A DNA stretch of 64,000 nt. Origin: Diphasiastrum complanatum. Taxonomy: Eukaryota; Streptophyta; Lycopodiopsida; Lycopodiales; Lycopodiaceae. The notes under the pieces are model-generated. The model was not told the origin of the DNA. It saw nothing but the letters and a program-made list of their open reading frames with translations, and made no database searches. This document shows positions 49,507 through 60,579 of this stretch, one piece after another. The stretch is from contig CM055097.1 in assembly GCA_029204225.1 (NCBI GenBank), forward strand, positions 45,201,366-45,265,365, in the 5' to 3' direction. The position numbers were made by a program, and so were the translations under genes. Position 1 is the first letter of the stretch. Each line of letters begins with the position of its first letter.

Positions 49507-50008
49507 TGTAGGAAATAGAAGCCTAAGGATCCAGGATCTTAACTATTCAATCACACAAAGCATTCTCAAAAGAAAGAGAGAGATGGCTAGAAACCCTCCT
49601 GTAGAAACTTGTGGACAGCCAAGGAGAATAGTCAGTATTGCTTACAAAAGTGTCATATACAAATGGGATGCACACATATATATAGTCCAAGATGACTATC
49701 TAACTTCATGACTATTGGCTATCCAACTACTTGACTATTGGCTATCCAACTATTTGACTGTTGACTATCCAACTTTCTATAAGTTACATAGAAAGAATAA
49801 GGTACCTCCAATATGTCAAGTTGGGGTACTTAATGTCACAATTAGGCCTAGTGGACCCATGAGTCCTTACCAAGTTAATTTCATACTAACTTAGCTAACT
49901 CTAAGTTTAGTAGGCCTAATATAATAAATGACCATGGTTACACAACTCTCGACCTTTTGGGTCAAAGTAACCTGTGGTAATGTAAGCAATTCCATTTACA
50001 TTCCAACA
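49507..50008 (-). mobile_element. 3' LTR of gag-integrase copia derivative
   Basis: On the minus strand it starts TGTTGGAATGTAAATGG at 50008, directly after a purine tract (AAGGAGGG, 50009-50016), and ends ...TTTCCTACA at 49507. A TATATATA sequence lies at about 49674-49682. At 502 bp with TGT/ACA ends it is a well-bounded LTR. Confidence 0.8.
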
Positions 50009-50016
50009 CCCTCCTT

Positions 50017-51214
50017 AAATGGAAATGCATAACATAACATGAAGTAACTTCTCGAAAGAGAAAAATGCAACTTGCTGTCCGAACTTCATGTCGCCAAATA
50101 AACTTTGCACCGAAGTAGTCGAAATCTCGTCCCCAATCATGTCCAACATATAAAAGAAAAAGAATGCTTAATAATGAAGCATCAAGTCGAAGGGTGAGGA
50201 TTTGCATGCTCCATCCGAAGTAGGGAACCAACATAAACTCGGCAATAAGTCGAAACATGGACTTGTAATCCATCATAGGCTCCCACATCATTCGAAAATA
50301 CTTCTTATCATAAGGACAATAAAAAAGAGTACCAAACTCTTTTGGCATCACATCCTCCCGAACCTTACCATCAATGACCTGCTCACATAAAATAGGCAAT
50401 GTACAAACATCATGATGAAGAGTAAGTGTAGAACCAAAAAAATCAGCAAGAGGTACTGATTTTAAAGAGGCATGTGCCTTCCTTTCATAGTAAGGCATTT
50501 CTTTGCTGTCCTGCAAAGTCTCCAATAGCCGACAAGGAACTGTTATGGGCTGTTCAACACTTTGCTGCCCAAAGTGTTCCCAACATGGACCATGTTGGGA
50601 ATAATCTTCCGCAGGCTGTTCCTGAAGCATAATGGACTACTCATGATGTAAAATGGGCTGTAAATGACCAAAAGAAGACGACTGAACCTGCTGTCCAACG
50701 TCTTCATCATAAAAATTTGGTAAACTATCAAGAGATGCATCAACGATGGTGTCATCAAAGCTGTCCCTCGAAGAGGCATGGGATGACATAGAAGATTCTT
50801 CAAGTAATGAATAATTCTCTCCAAACAAATGCTCGCTCTTAACACTTTGAACAAAAGTACTAATTGACACATGTTGATTCCCTCCTCGATTAGTACAAAA
50901 TGGTTCCAAAGAGTGCTCGAATTTTTCAGCCTTTGCTAAAACATAAAATTGAAAAGGTTATCCTCATTAAAAATAAGAGCAAAATCAGAAAAATCAGCAA
51001 ATTCTACTGATTTAGTAGAGGCACGAGTCTTCCCTTCATAGAAATGATCCACTTTGCTGTCCTGCAAAGTCTGCAACAACCATTTAGGGACTGGTTTGGG
51101 TTGTCCAACAGCCTTACCTTTGTCAACACTTTGCTGTCCAAAGTGTTCTGAACTTGGACCTTGCTGTCCAATGTTTTCCGAACTTGGACCTTGCTGTCCA
51201 ATGTCTTCAACAGG
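50017..51214 (-). mobile_element. Pol-free internal region with duplicated segment
   Basis: Between the integrase remnant and the 3' LTR, where RT and RNase H are expected, there are frames without any RT motif (50630-49962 and 50909-50637). Two segments, about 51230-50985 and 50640-50428, are clearly related. Both contain a CTTTGCTGTCC/AAAGTGTTC block, a CTGTCCTGCAAAGTC block, a CTTCATAG block and an AAATCAGCAA block in the same order. The region is probably filler sequence acquired or expanded after loss of RT. Confidence 0.6.
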
Positions 51215-52383
51215 CTACTCTTCACCATAAATAGGTTCTTCTTGATAAACTACGGGCTGCAAAATTGAAGGAGTAGTGGGCTGTCCACTAGAAGTAGATG
51301 GCAGTCCCTTCTCTTCATGATTGGATGGCAAAACCAAATCTGGAAATATTTCAACATATGCATCATGGGAGAAGTCCCCTTTCATGACATGAGTGGGCGC
51401 AACATCATAGGAGGTCTTTTCATCAAAATGAACATCACGACTCACTATGATTTTATTAGTATCCATATTAAACAACCTATAGCCCTTGCTTTCGCTACTA
51501 TAGCCAACAAATATGCATTTAACTCCTTTATCATCAAGCTTGGTTCTTAGCTTATCGGGAATGAAAGCATAAGCCGTGCAACCAAAGATGCGTAAGTGAG
51601 AAAGAGTAGGCTTCTTACCATACCAGACTTCATAAGGAGTAAATACCTTCAAGGCTTTAGCAGGACACCGATTACTAATGTAAGCCGCCGTTATAACCGC
51701 TTCAGCCCAAAACTTGTGAGGTAGGCCCTTTGCCTCGAGCATGCATCGAGCCATCTCCATAATAGTGCGAAGTAAGCCAACAAGTTCGTTGAAGGAGATT
51801 TGCTGTCCCATAAGAGAAATGCTCAATGATGACACAAATGAAAGGTAAGAATTAGGAAGAGAGTTGAGAGTAATAGATACAAGTTGTGAGTTCTCAATCA
51901 CCTCATCAATACTAAGAAGCTCCTCTCGAAGATCCTTGATCTTCGTCAAGTGGTTTGTGATCAAATCACCTTCTTGCATCTTCAAGATAGAAAGTTGATT
52001 TCGAAGATATACCACTTTTGCCGCATTCTTTACTTGAAACATCTTTGCAAGAGTCTCTCAAGCACTTTTGGAAGTCTTGCATGATCTAATATGTGGAAGG
52101 ATAGATCTCTTCGCTGATAATGCAATGACGGAATGTGCTTGTGCATCTCGTCGATCCCACTTCTTTTGCTCATCGGAAGACACTTTCGTAGATGATGAAG
52201 TAGTTTTTCTAGATGGTGTAATAGGTGCCAAGGTAGGTGGCCTCTCTTCGTCACCATTAACTACTTCCCACAAACCTTTAGCAATTAGAAGGTTCTTTAT
52301 CATGTAGCACCACAAGGAATAGTTTGTGCCATCCAGCCTATCTTCATTAAATAAAGAACCAATAGACTCCGATTCTTTAGCCA
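51215..52383 (-). pseudogene. Copia gag fused in frame to integrase C-terminal part
   Basis: From ATG 52383 the minus-strand frame reads MAKESESIGSLFNEDRLDGT, NYSLWCYMIKNLLIAKGLWE, then VSSDEQKKWDRRDAQAHSVI, which is the copia Gag N-terminus. A TGA at 52060-52058 sits where Trp of SAWETLAKMF is expected. The same frame continues through VVYLRNQLSILKMQEGDLI and LVSITLNSLPNSYLSFVSSL (Gag). Without a break it then passes into MEMARCMLEAKGLPHKFWAE, NRCPAKALKVFTPYEVWYGK and LRIFGCTAYAFIP, the integrase C-terminal region, ending at 51215. Zinc knuckle, protease and integrase core are deleted, yet the junction keeps frame. RT is absent downstream. Confidence 0.85.
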
Positions 52384-52444
52384 TAACAGCAAAATCAGCT
52401 TGTAGTAGATAGGAAATAGGCTTTCCAAGACAAAATCTACTCAA

Positions 52445-53084
52445 AGGGTAGCAACCTCGAAGCTGAAATTATGAGCACAATAGATAACAATACCCCACAT
52501 GCAATTTGCTCAACAAGTAATGAAATAGGTGGCTGATTTCTACACAAAAAATAGAATGCTCGCAAATAATTAGACTTCGAATGAAGCCAAAACCAAAACC
52601 AGAAATTTGTGGCTAAAAAGAGTGCACACTATGTGCATATAGAGCTGATGGTAGCGCCCTACTCCAAAAATTGGAAATAAGATGAACACTCATCGCGAAT
52701 AGCCGCATGATACACGTAACCATCAACCATATGTGCAAGGTGCCCCAAGAAAAGATAGCAGCATCGGAAGACTAGCACCAAGGAGATCATCTTGACAAAG
52801 GATAGCTTAAAATGGAGAAATATGCACCAACATGGTCAAAAGCCCAAGGTATCCATACGGCCCATGAATGAGAAGTACCAATGGCATACGGTACCCTCAA
52901 GGCCCATATCACGAGAAGAGCAGCATGCCAAAAGCTCTAGAAGGTCCAAGAAATCAATGCATCATCTAAAAAGACATGATTCATGAAAATAGTAGCAACA
53001 AATCTAGAAATAGTAGAGGCCCCAGGCCCCAACTGACAAACTGTAGCCGAAGAACTCATCCAGAAAGGCCTCATATGGACATAC
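52445..53084. other. Junction region between copia and gypsy derivatives
   Basis: The copia derivative's expected 5' LTR and primer site are not found here, nor is the gypsy derivative's 3' LTR. The sequence has no recognised domain. Confidence 0.4.
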
Positions 53085-53770
53085 CTATCCATCATAGGAT
53101 ACACCAAAAATGGATGGAGAATCGGATGACCCATCGGAACTGGCCGCAAGTGTAATCCCAAAGTACACACCAGGCGCACATGTGAGGAATAGAAGAAATG
53201 CACTGGAACGAGGAACAGGTTCCGCAACATCAGTAGCAAGCATAGGAGCAATATCCACGTGTAGCGGGGAATGAGTATCAAAGCACATATGAGCAACACT
53301 GAAGTATATGGCGGCAACATCCCCAAAAACTATCCAAGAGAGGAGAAGGAATTCTCTCAAGGTACCCTGATGGTCTCGGAACACCAGAACAAAGTGGCAA
53401 CTTAGCATCGGAGACCAAGCGATATGGAGCAACTTGAAATGACAGGGAACCTGAAGATCACCCAGACAAATAGTAGCTGGAATGGAGGCAATAACCCAAG
53501 CCAACAGGATATGCCAAGCTTGACAATGAGCAACAATCCAAGGAACAAATAGAGAGCCACATGCATAATCATAGAGATATCCGCACCATAGGCGATCAGT
53601 AATATGGAAAAACCAGCACCAATCAACAGGTCCAAATGAAAACCAAGCTATATGTAATAACCAGGAATGCCATATATCCATAGCATTGGCATGGATTGCA
53701 GCAAACCTATATGTAGAAACACCAGGAGACGGAAGGATGTCCGTGTACTCATCTAGAAAGATCAACCGTA
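53085..53770 (-). other. Long open Trp/His/Leu-rich frame in gypsy derivative
   Basis: The minus-strand frame ending at 53085 is open from 54188 (367 codons, the longest in the window). Its first half overlaps the gypsy Gag-Pol-like frame in another register and is probably incidental. From about 53770 the frame reads DEYTDILPSPGVSTYRFAAI and then an unusual stretch rich in Trp, His, Phe and Cys (WHSWLLHIAWFSFG, WCWFFHITDRLW). No RT, RNase H or integrase motif is found. Function unknown; possibly non-coding internal sequence. Confidence 0.3.
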
Positions 53771-54615
53771 GAAATATCATGAGGCAGATCACAAACCTCA
53801 AGCAGAGATCCATGGAGTAAAGCGAAAGAAGATACAACCTGATCACCAATAGCGAGGGAACCATCAAACGTGGACCCATGAAGAACCCCATAGAAATCAG
53901 CAGGAACATCGGCCATAACAGACTCAAGAGATGGAGATATAGAGACCAATGGAGAAGATACTGCACCAACCACCGAACCAGGAGGGCAATCTGAAGTATG
54001 CGCAAAAGCAATAGTAGAAATACCACCAAGGTATACGGTCTCAATATCAATGAAACCAGGAATGACCACTGAATACGATATCTGTGAATCAAGGCATATA
54101 GGCACAAGGCACACAACAACAATCTGTAAATCCGAAGCAACATCAACTTGAGGAAGAGGACCCACAGATGGTGAAAGTGAAGCAGCAACTGATGTACTCT
54201 GAATGGAAAGAAGAGCTACATCGTCAGCCTTTGGCAGGCTACGCATAAACTGCTTTTTGGTAACCAACTAAAAGTCTCCCTGAGAATCAATGCCAACAAG
54301 TGAGTGTGTAACTGCATCAAGTACAAATGTCAATTTCTGCTGTGTCAAGTCCAGTGTAATGGCTCCAAGAGATGCAAACCAATCAGCACCAAGGATAAGA
54401 TCATAACGCTCCATAGGAATAATGTAAAGATCTGTCTGTCCAGAAAAATCTCCAATGCGGTATGGTAAACGTTGAAACATTTGAGAACTAGGAAAAGAAT
54501 GGGAACTGGCAACCTCAACTGTGAGAGGCTGTGAAGCAGGAACAGGTGAAGCACGTATCCGACTAGTGATATAACTGCTAATAAAAGAATGAGTGCTGCC
54601 AGTATCAACTAAAGC
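53771..54615 (-). pseudogene. Gypsy derivative aspartic protease and linker
   Basis: On the minus strand IALVDTGSTHSFISSYITSR (catalytic DTG at 54607-54599) begins a retropepsin-like domain. It continues with LPYRIGDFSGQTDLYIIPME and RYDLILGADWFASLGAITLD, the conserved LILGxDW end. It changes frame once near 54480 and stops after GIDSQGDF at 54268. A linker frame (54267-53749) rich in Ser, Val and Asp follows. The protease would process Gag. The expected RT that should follow is missing. Confidence 0.8.
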
Positions 54616-55795
54616 AATATACTCACGACCTGTAATACGTACACGTAACCGAATGGAGCGAGGACCAGGACGCCCTGTCCAAGTAGCATAGGCAAGTTAA
54701 GCATGGCAAGTAGTAGGAAGTAAATTAGTGGAAGGCTCAGAGGATAGGTCAGGCTCATCAAAAATATGAATGTAGATATCGGAATCATCTGGAGGAGTGC
54801 CCTCATGGTAAAAAACAGCAGTAGTAGTAGGGAGAGGCTGACGGGAATCACGGGCAAAATGGTCAGGACTCTTACAACGAAAGAGCAAAGACGCTGCTGC
54901 TGAAGGTCAGCGAACTCTGCAGATGGAGAGAGCTGGAACAGAAGGGGCAGGTGTAGGGGTGGACGCAGCGGGAAAAGATGAAGCAGAAGGATGGGGTCGG
55001 GAGAAGCGGAAGAAAGAGTGTCAGAGTACTTATGCTGTAAAGTACTGGCAAGAGACATCGCCTCAACAAGTGTGGGAGGACGGAAGGAAGAAACATCATA
55101 ACGTAAAGCACCACGAAGCCCAGCAATGTAACGAGAAATAAGCTCAGTGGGCTGTAGATCTGTGAAAAGATAAGAAAGCTCCATAAACTGATCTGTATAA
55201 GAAGCAAGATCACAGGTCTGAGTGAGACTACGGAATGTATCACGTTGGCGGTCGAGCCACTGAGGGTCAATCATAGCATGACGGAGGTCACGACGAAAAA
55301 TTGCCACCACGTGGCGGCGCGTCCATCTAAATGTAAAGCAGCCAACTGGATCTTCTGAGGATCAGTCTTAGGGTAGATCTGAAAATATGTGTCAAGCTTA
55401 GCAAACCAATTCTCTAATAAGTTCCCGTCAGAGGAACCGGAATAGGTAGCAAGCTGTACCCTATCATGAAAGTCTCGAGCAAAGTGTGGCTCAGGAAGTG
55501 GGGGACGTGAAAAGAAACCAGGAGATGGGTTAGGTGGAATGAACGGTCCACCACCAGGGTGACTAGCAGAGGAAGATGGAAATCCAAATGGAGGGGGAGT
55601 CCCAAATGAAGGAAAAACAGGAGCTTTACCAGGACCATGAGGCTGTAAAGAATCAATCTGTGACTGCATAGTAGCAAAGCCGGTCATAACGGTATCGAAG
55701 CGAAGAACGAGGCCAGAAAGGGTCTCATCCATGCGACGAAACTGATCGGATAAGGTTTCTTGAGTAGTCTCACCCGGGGTAGGTGAATGTGCCAT
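54616..55795 (-). pseudogene. Gypsy derivative gag with damaged zinc knuckle
   Basis: Start ATG at 55795 (MAHSPTPGETTQETLSDQF). The matrix-like part is Pro/Gly/Phe-rich, then RVQLATYSGSSDGNLLENWF and KIQLAALHLDGRAATWWQF mark the retrotransposon gag domain. Loss of one T in a T run near 55297-55304 shifts the frame to RRDLRHAMIDPQWLDRQRDT, FMELSYLFTDLQPTELISRY and LRGALRYDVSSFRPPTLVEA. After another frame change the zinc knuckle (about 54873-54838) reads LFRCKSPDHFARDSRQP, with first and last Cys replaced by Leu and Ser. Defective. Confidence 0.82.
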
Positions 55796-55946
55796 AATGA
55801 TAGTGGAAGGAATAGACGAAAACTTGAGAGAGCGGACTCTTGTCGTCACCCCAAATTAGTCTATTAAAACCACTATTATCATAACTAAGAAAGGACAACA
55901 ATCAGCAAATGAAAAAAAGTGAAAATGAAAGCTGTAAAAATGCGCT

Positions 55947-56265
55947 GGACAGCCAGGAGGCAAGTGACAAATTGGAGTATCAAACGGAGTCGGAATTTCG
56001 TGAAATTTGGTTGAGGATGGGCGATGGACAGCCTGCAAACAAGGTGTGAAAAATGGCTGCAAACGGAGACAAAAACGGGCGAAAGTGAAAAGTATGAAGC
56101 GGCTGGACAGCCTGCAAACAAAAGTGAAAAGAGGGCTGAAAATGGAAGGAGGAACGGACGAAAGAGATGAGGGAATTGGGCGCTGGAGAGCCTGCAAACA
56201 AGCTGGAAATGGGTGATAGAGGGTTGGAACTTGGGCGCCGGAAATAATCCGCCCAAATTTTTTTT
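55947..56265. repeat. Four degenerate 79-80 bp tandem units in gypsy leader
   Basis: The word GGACAGCC(TGCAAACAA) or a close variant starts units at 55947, 56026, 56105 and 56185, a period of 79-80 bp. The rest of each unit is purine-rich and diverged. It lies in the untranslated leader between primer site and gag of the minus-strand gypsy derivative. Confidence 0.85.
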
Positions 56266-56480
56266 TTTTTCCGGCCGCCAAATTTAGCGGAAGTACTTCC
56301 GCTAACTATCTGCCAAAGCTCCGCCAAGGAAAATGCTTTGATAGGAGCTGGTCCTCCTCCAAACTGTGCTGAATGTTGCTGAAGCAAAGAGACGAAAGCC
56401 CTCAACAAAGAGAGAAAAATCAGCAAGGAAAATGGGCACCCAATCAGAAAATCAGATCTGAAATTCAGCAATCAGGAAAG

Positions 56481-56493
56481 TGCTCTGATACCA
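56481..56493 (-). other. Primer-binding site of the gypsy derivative
   Basis: The minus strand reads TGGTATCAGAGCA, complementary to the initiator tRNA-Met 3' end. It lies one base inside the presumed 5' LTR end and about 690 bp upstream of the gag ATG. Confidence 0.85.
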
Positions 56494-56494
56494 A

Positions 56495-56995
56495 GTTACA
56501 AATAGAGCCACAGCTGATCTAGAGCTAAGCTATGAAAGCATCACATAAGCAAGACTTAAGCTATGAAAGTAGCACATAAGCAAGACTTAACCCTAGAAAG
56601 CAGGAAAGAGAGAGATTAAGGAGACTAAAGAGAGAGATCAATATCATCAGTTGAATAACAAATGACACAGTTTCCTACTTATAGCCAAGAGGAAGCCCTA
56701 AAAGGAAGCTTCCGGTGGCTAGGGCCCAACTGGGAGGGAAAATAGTGCGCCCTCCAAGAAGGCCCCCACTCTCCAGTAATATGTCCAAATGGCCTAATAA
56801 TGAATAATAAGGCCAAAGGCCAACCATATAGTCTAAGTGTCACTAATGAATAAAAAAGGGCCCAAGGCCTGCTTATGCATAAAGTAAAGTAAATGTAAAT
56901 GGATGCGGCGAATGTAATGAGCCGAGTCCATAACTTCAAAGGCCTACACTACCTCGAGCTAAGTCAAAGCTACTTTTGGAAATCGCCTACTAACA
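56495..56995 (-). mobile_element. 5' LTR of the gypsy derivative
   Basis: On the minus strand it starts TGTTAGTAGGCGATTTCC at 56995 and ends ...TTTGTAAC beside the primer site (501 bp). TATAAGTAGG occurs near 56680. It includes a 31-bp tandem duplication (56527-56557 and 56558-56588, starting AAGCTATGAAAG). No 3' partner was found below 53 kb. Confidence 0.7.
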
Positions 56996-57376
56996 GGGGG
57001 GTATTTTTGGCAGAGGACCCCCAAAACTCAAGTTTAAGGCCTTTTGACTATACATAAATGAACTAAAATGATTATGTCTACCCTCCACACGTGGGAACAT
57101 GCTCCACACATGTGAGATTTACATATGTCCATGAAATTGCAAAATACTCAAGCTAGATTTTGCTTATTCTTCACAAAGAGAGTGCCCTAGACCCGGTGTA
57201 AAAAGTGCGCAGACATCTGCCAGAATAGTGTGCCCACTTTCTTCACAAGGTGCGTTGGATTCTGCTGAAAAAGTGGCCGGATTCTCCAGTCCAAGGTGCG
57301 ATGGATTTGCAGCTTGGAGTTGCCTCAGACTTCAGCGAGTATCCTCAAGGTGCAGAGAGCAGTGGCCTCAACCATG

Positions 57377-57379
<3 letters not shown>

Positions 57380-57450
<71 letters not shown>
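57380..57450. repeat. (GA)n microsatellite, ~71 bp
   Basis: Uninterrupted GA run. All Arg-Glu frames across it are artefacts. Confidence 0.97.
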
Positions 57451-57455
<5 letters not shown>

Positions 57456-58489
57456 GTCTTTTCCATGCCAAAAGGCATATAAGATTAATGAAGTACATGT
57501 CAGGTATGTGGTAACCATGCGAGCGTATAAAACGTCTCCAAAACTGTAATAAAGAAAACATCTAGTACAAAGTAAAACTAAAATAGATACGTATGCGAGA
57601 GTGTGTGTGTGCATAATAATCATCTATATCTATGTCAAGATGTCAAAGCTATGATGATGCTGCTGCTGTGCTGCCGCTGTAAAAAGATGTAATGCGAGCT
57701 ACAACATGAGAGACTGGAGCTTGCCGGCATCGTCTATGAGAATGAGCATGTGTAGTAGTATGTCTCTGCGTAGGATGTCGTGATCCTGGTAGTAACGTGA
57801 TGGTGGAGGGTACAATGTCTTTGATCTCTATGAGCATGTGAGCGGCTATCATCCTCATCGTCGTCAAAATCCTCATCTTCAGGCACTAAATCACGTGATC
57901 TCCGCCTAGTGAAGAATGAAGTAATCAGTGGCTGTGAGGTAAAATGCTAGGGTGTCCCGTATAAATCTCTCCGTAGTATGAACATCTCGCGTATAAATCT
58001 CTCCGTAGTATGAACATCTCACGTATTAACAGAGCGACACATCATGGGTCCTCATAGGCTCTGAGGTGTTGTAAAATTAGGATGCTAGAATAGCTTGAAC
58101 TCAGGACCCTAGTGATGTTATTTTTTTCAAAGACTATTTGATCCTAACAAAACTAGGAGAGGAACATGCAATGACGAAACTTGACATGCAAGTTTGAAAT
58201 ACAAAAACCAGCAAGCTGTGCATCATAGATTTGATCCTAATTCAATATGTATGAATTCTACTCTATGCCTATAAGATGAATCAAGAAAAGGATTATTTCT
58301 ACTTGCTGGCCAATACAATTGACAGTGTCAGATCTGGAAAAACCAGATTTAGATGACCTCTAATGCTTCTAATCATAAGTAATGATAGTGCCTTATGCCA
58401 TTGATTTCATCCAATTCTGACAATTCATTAAGAAGAAATGAAGGATCAAGCAAAACTGAACCAGCGCCCAATCAGAATTGAATGATGGC
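57451..58489. other. No gene; contains a 32-bp tandem duplication
   Basis: The only structure is a 32-bp duplication, 57959-57990 and 57991-58022 (GTATAAATCTCTCCGTAG...), differing at one base. The surrounding sequence is unrecognised. Confidence 0.6.
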
Positions 58490-58943
58490 TGTTGGGGTCA
58501 TAGAAACACTTTGATAGGAATAGTAGTGCCCTCCACCAAGGATCAGTTTGCAACTGTCCTCATCGAATTTGGACGAGAGAAGAGGGAGAAATATATGAAA
58601 ACCCAGATCAGATCCAGCAGCGAGTATCTACAAAAATCAGATCAAAAAGACAATGAAAATGATGAAGATGGAAGATGATTCCCAAATCTCCAATCCCTCC
58701 AACTCGTGGAGCCTCTATTAAGTAGAATTTTGGTATGTACAATGATTGGCATGTAATTGCAAAGTGTCCCAATACTCATGCATGCATTTTGCATGTTGCA
58801 TGCATGTTATGCTAGGTGGCAAGCTAACTTAGTTTGGCTAAATTTTTTTTTTTTTTGCCCAAGTTATTTTGGGCCATTAAAAATAGGACCAATATGACCA
58901 TGTGCCATGTCTCATTTATTTAACTAGGTTTACAAGTTCAACA
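58490..58943 (-). mobile_element. 3' LTR of minus-strand copia element C
   Basis: On the minus strand it starts TGTTGAACTTGTAAACC at 58943, immediately after the purine tract AAGGGGGAGT (58944-58953). It ends ...GACCCCAACA at 58490, giving 5-bp inverted ends TGTTG/CAACA. The length is 454 bp. Confidence 0.72.
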
Positions 58944-59049
58944 ACTCCCCCTTAAACTTGTTAAATAAATAACTCCCAATGCCTCTCGATGCTTTTCAAA
59001 TAAGCTCTTATCCAAAGGTTTAGTGAGGATGTTGGCTACCATGTTTATC

Positions 59050-60040
59050 TCATCGCTATGTGCTTAATTCTTGGATGAAATACGGAATCCTTGCTCAGTT
59101 GGATAGCTGAAGTGTTATCCATGAGAAATAAGGATTTTCTTGAAAAACTCCAAGCTGGTTCGGAATGTGTTGCATCCATAAGATCTCATTGCACGCCTTT
59201 GCTGTTGCCACATATTCCGATTCACAAGAAGATTGAGCAACAATTGATTGCTTTTTACATACCCATGAAATAGCTGCACCTGCAATTAGACAAACACATC
59301 CAGAGATGCTTTTTGAATCATCCTTCATGGACATCCAACTTGCATCTATATAGGTGATTATCTCTATGCTTTTATCATGGGAAAAATAAAGTCCATAGTT
59401 CATAGTATGCTTGAGATATTTCAAAACATGCTGTGCTAACTTCCGATGTTTCAAACTTGGATTAGCATTGAATTGACTAAGGCTGAAAACTAAAAAAGCT
59501 ATTTCGGGCCTAGTCCAAGTTGCTAAATATATAAGGGAACCAATGAGATGTTGGTAAGGAATAAGAGCCATCTGCTCTTTTTCGTCCTTGGTTGTAGGAC
59601 AATCATCCTTTCATAATATGGTTCATGTAGGCATAGGAACCATTTTCCCCTTACAAATCCTGCATTTTAAACCTGTCAAGAAGCTTTGAAATATAGAGAG
59701 ATTGATGTAGGAAATAGCTAGAGTTTTTCTTTTCAATTTGCACCCCAAGATAAACCTTGGCTTCTCCCATATCTGTAATTTCAAATATAGAGGATATTTG
59801 CTTCTTGACTATCTTCATATTTTCTATGGACTTAGTGGCAATCAATGTATCATCAACATAAATACCAATGATTACTATTTCCCCATTAAGGTACTTTGTA
59901 TAAACATTTGGATCAGCACTAGTGGGAGTAAAACCAAGAAACCTCAAACCTTCATCCTTCTTTTGGAACCTGGCCCTTGCTGATTGCTTTAGGCCATAGA
60001 TGCTTCCCTTCAAAGAGCAAACATGATTAGGAAATTCATG
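59050..60040 (-). pseudogene. Copia element C reverse transcriptase and RNase H
   Basis: The minus strand starts near HEFPNHVCSLKGSIYGLKQS, followed by the palm region GIYVDDTLIATKSIENMKIV with an intact YVDD catalytic motif. SSIFEITDMGEAKVYLGVQI and ISKLLDRFKMQDL follow. After a stop and short gap, it continues with PYQHLIGSLIYLATWTRPEI, VFSLSQFNANPSLKHRKLAQ, TYIDASWMSMKDDSKSISG and SWVCKKQSIVAQSSCESEYV. RNase H is nearly complete, ending near 59095. RT fingers, integrase, protease and gag are missing upstream, where LTR-like sequence replaces them. Confidence 0.88.
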
Positions 60041-60300
60041 ATATCCATGAGAAGATGAGTCTCCAAGAGGATGAGTCCTCCCTTACATATATAGAGACTA
60101 TCTTGGTTTCATCACTAACTTGAGTCTTATGCCATATGGCATTCACACTTGGCCACTTGGACCCAACTTGCACACAGTTACTTAAGTACAAAGAGGGGTA
60201 CAATGTATTTACAATTAAATTCCCCCCATGACAAGTGTACATCATAAAACCATGTAAGTGCCTAGCCACTAGGGGTAAAATAGGCATTATATTTCAGCAA
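60041..60300 (-). mobile_element. Possible LTR end fused to copia RT
   Basis: On the minus strand this stretch has a TATATATG box near 60085 and a following AGGGAGGACTCATCCTC segment, as in an LTR R region. It abuts the RT of element C directly. It does not resemble the LTR at 58490. Assignment is tentative. Confidence 0.3.
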
Positions 60301-60579
60301 GGGCCTTATCCACCATCCGCAGCCTCACAGGAAACAACAGAGGTAGGGCAGGAAGGTGGCATCCAGTTTGTTAGCAAGTCGGAGGAATAGTGGGGATGAG
60401 AGGAGAGCTATCAAGATTAGACCTTCCCTTCCCATGCTTGTAGGCATGACCAACAAGGACGATGAGGGGGGGATGATTCCCACCCCTAGGTAGTTGACAT
60501 GAGTTGAAGTAACAAGGGGGGTGGAGAAAATCTATGTTCGCTCACCAATTCTCGATCAAGGAAGAGAAAGTGGCCTAAG

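Noticed and set aside
55856-56471. Phe/Pro/Leu-rich minus-strand frames upstream of the gypsy gag
   Set aside because: They cover the repeat-bearing leader between primer site and gag and show no domain.
53749-56471. Search for reverse transcriptase in the gypsy derivative
   Set aside because: No YxDD, LxxG or related RT motif was found in any minus-strand frame of 52.4-54.3 kb.
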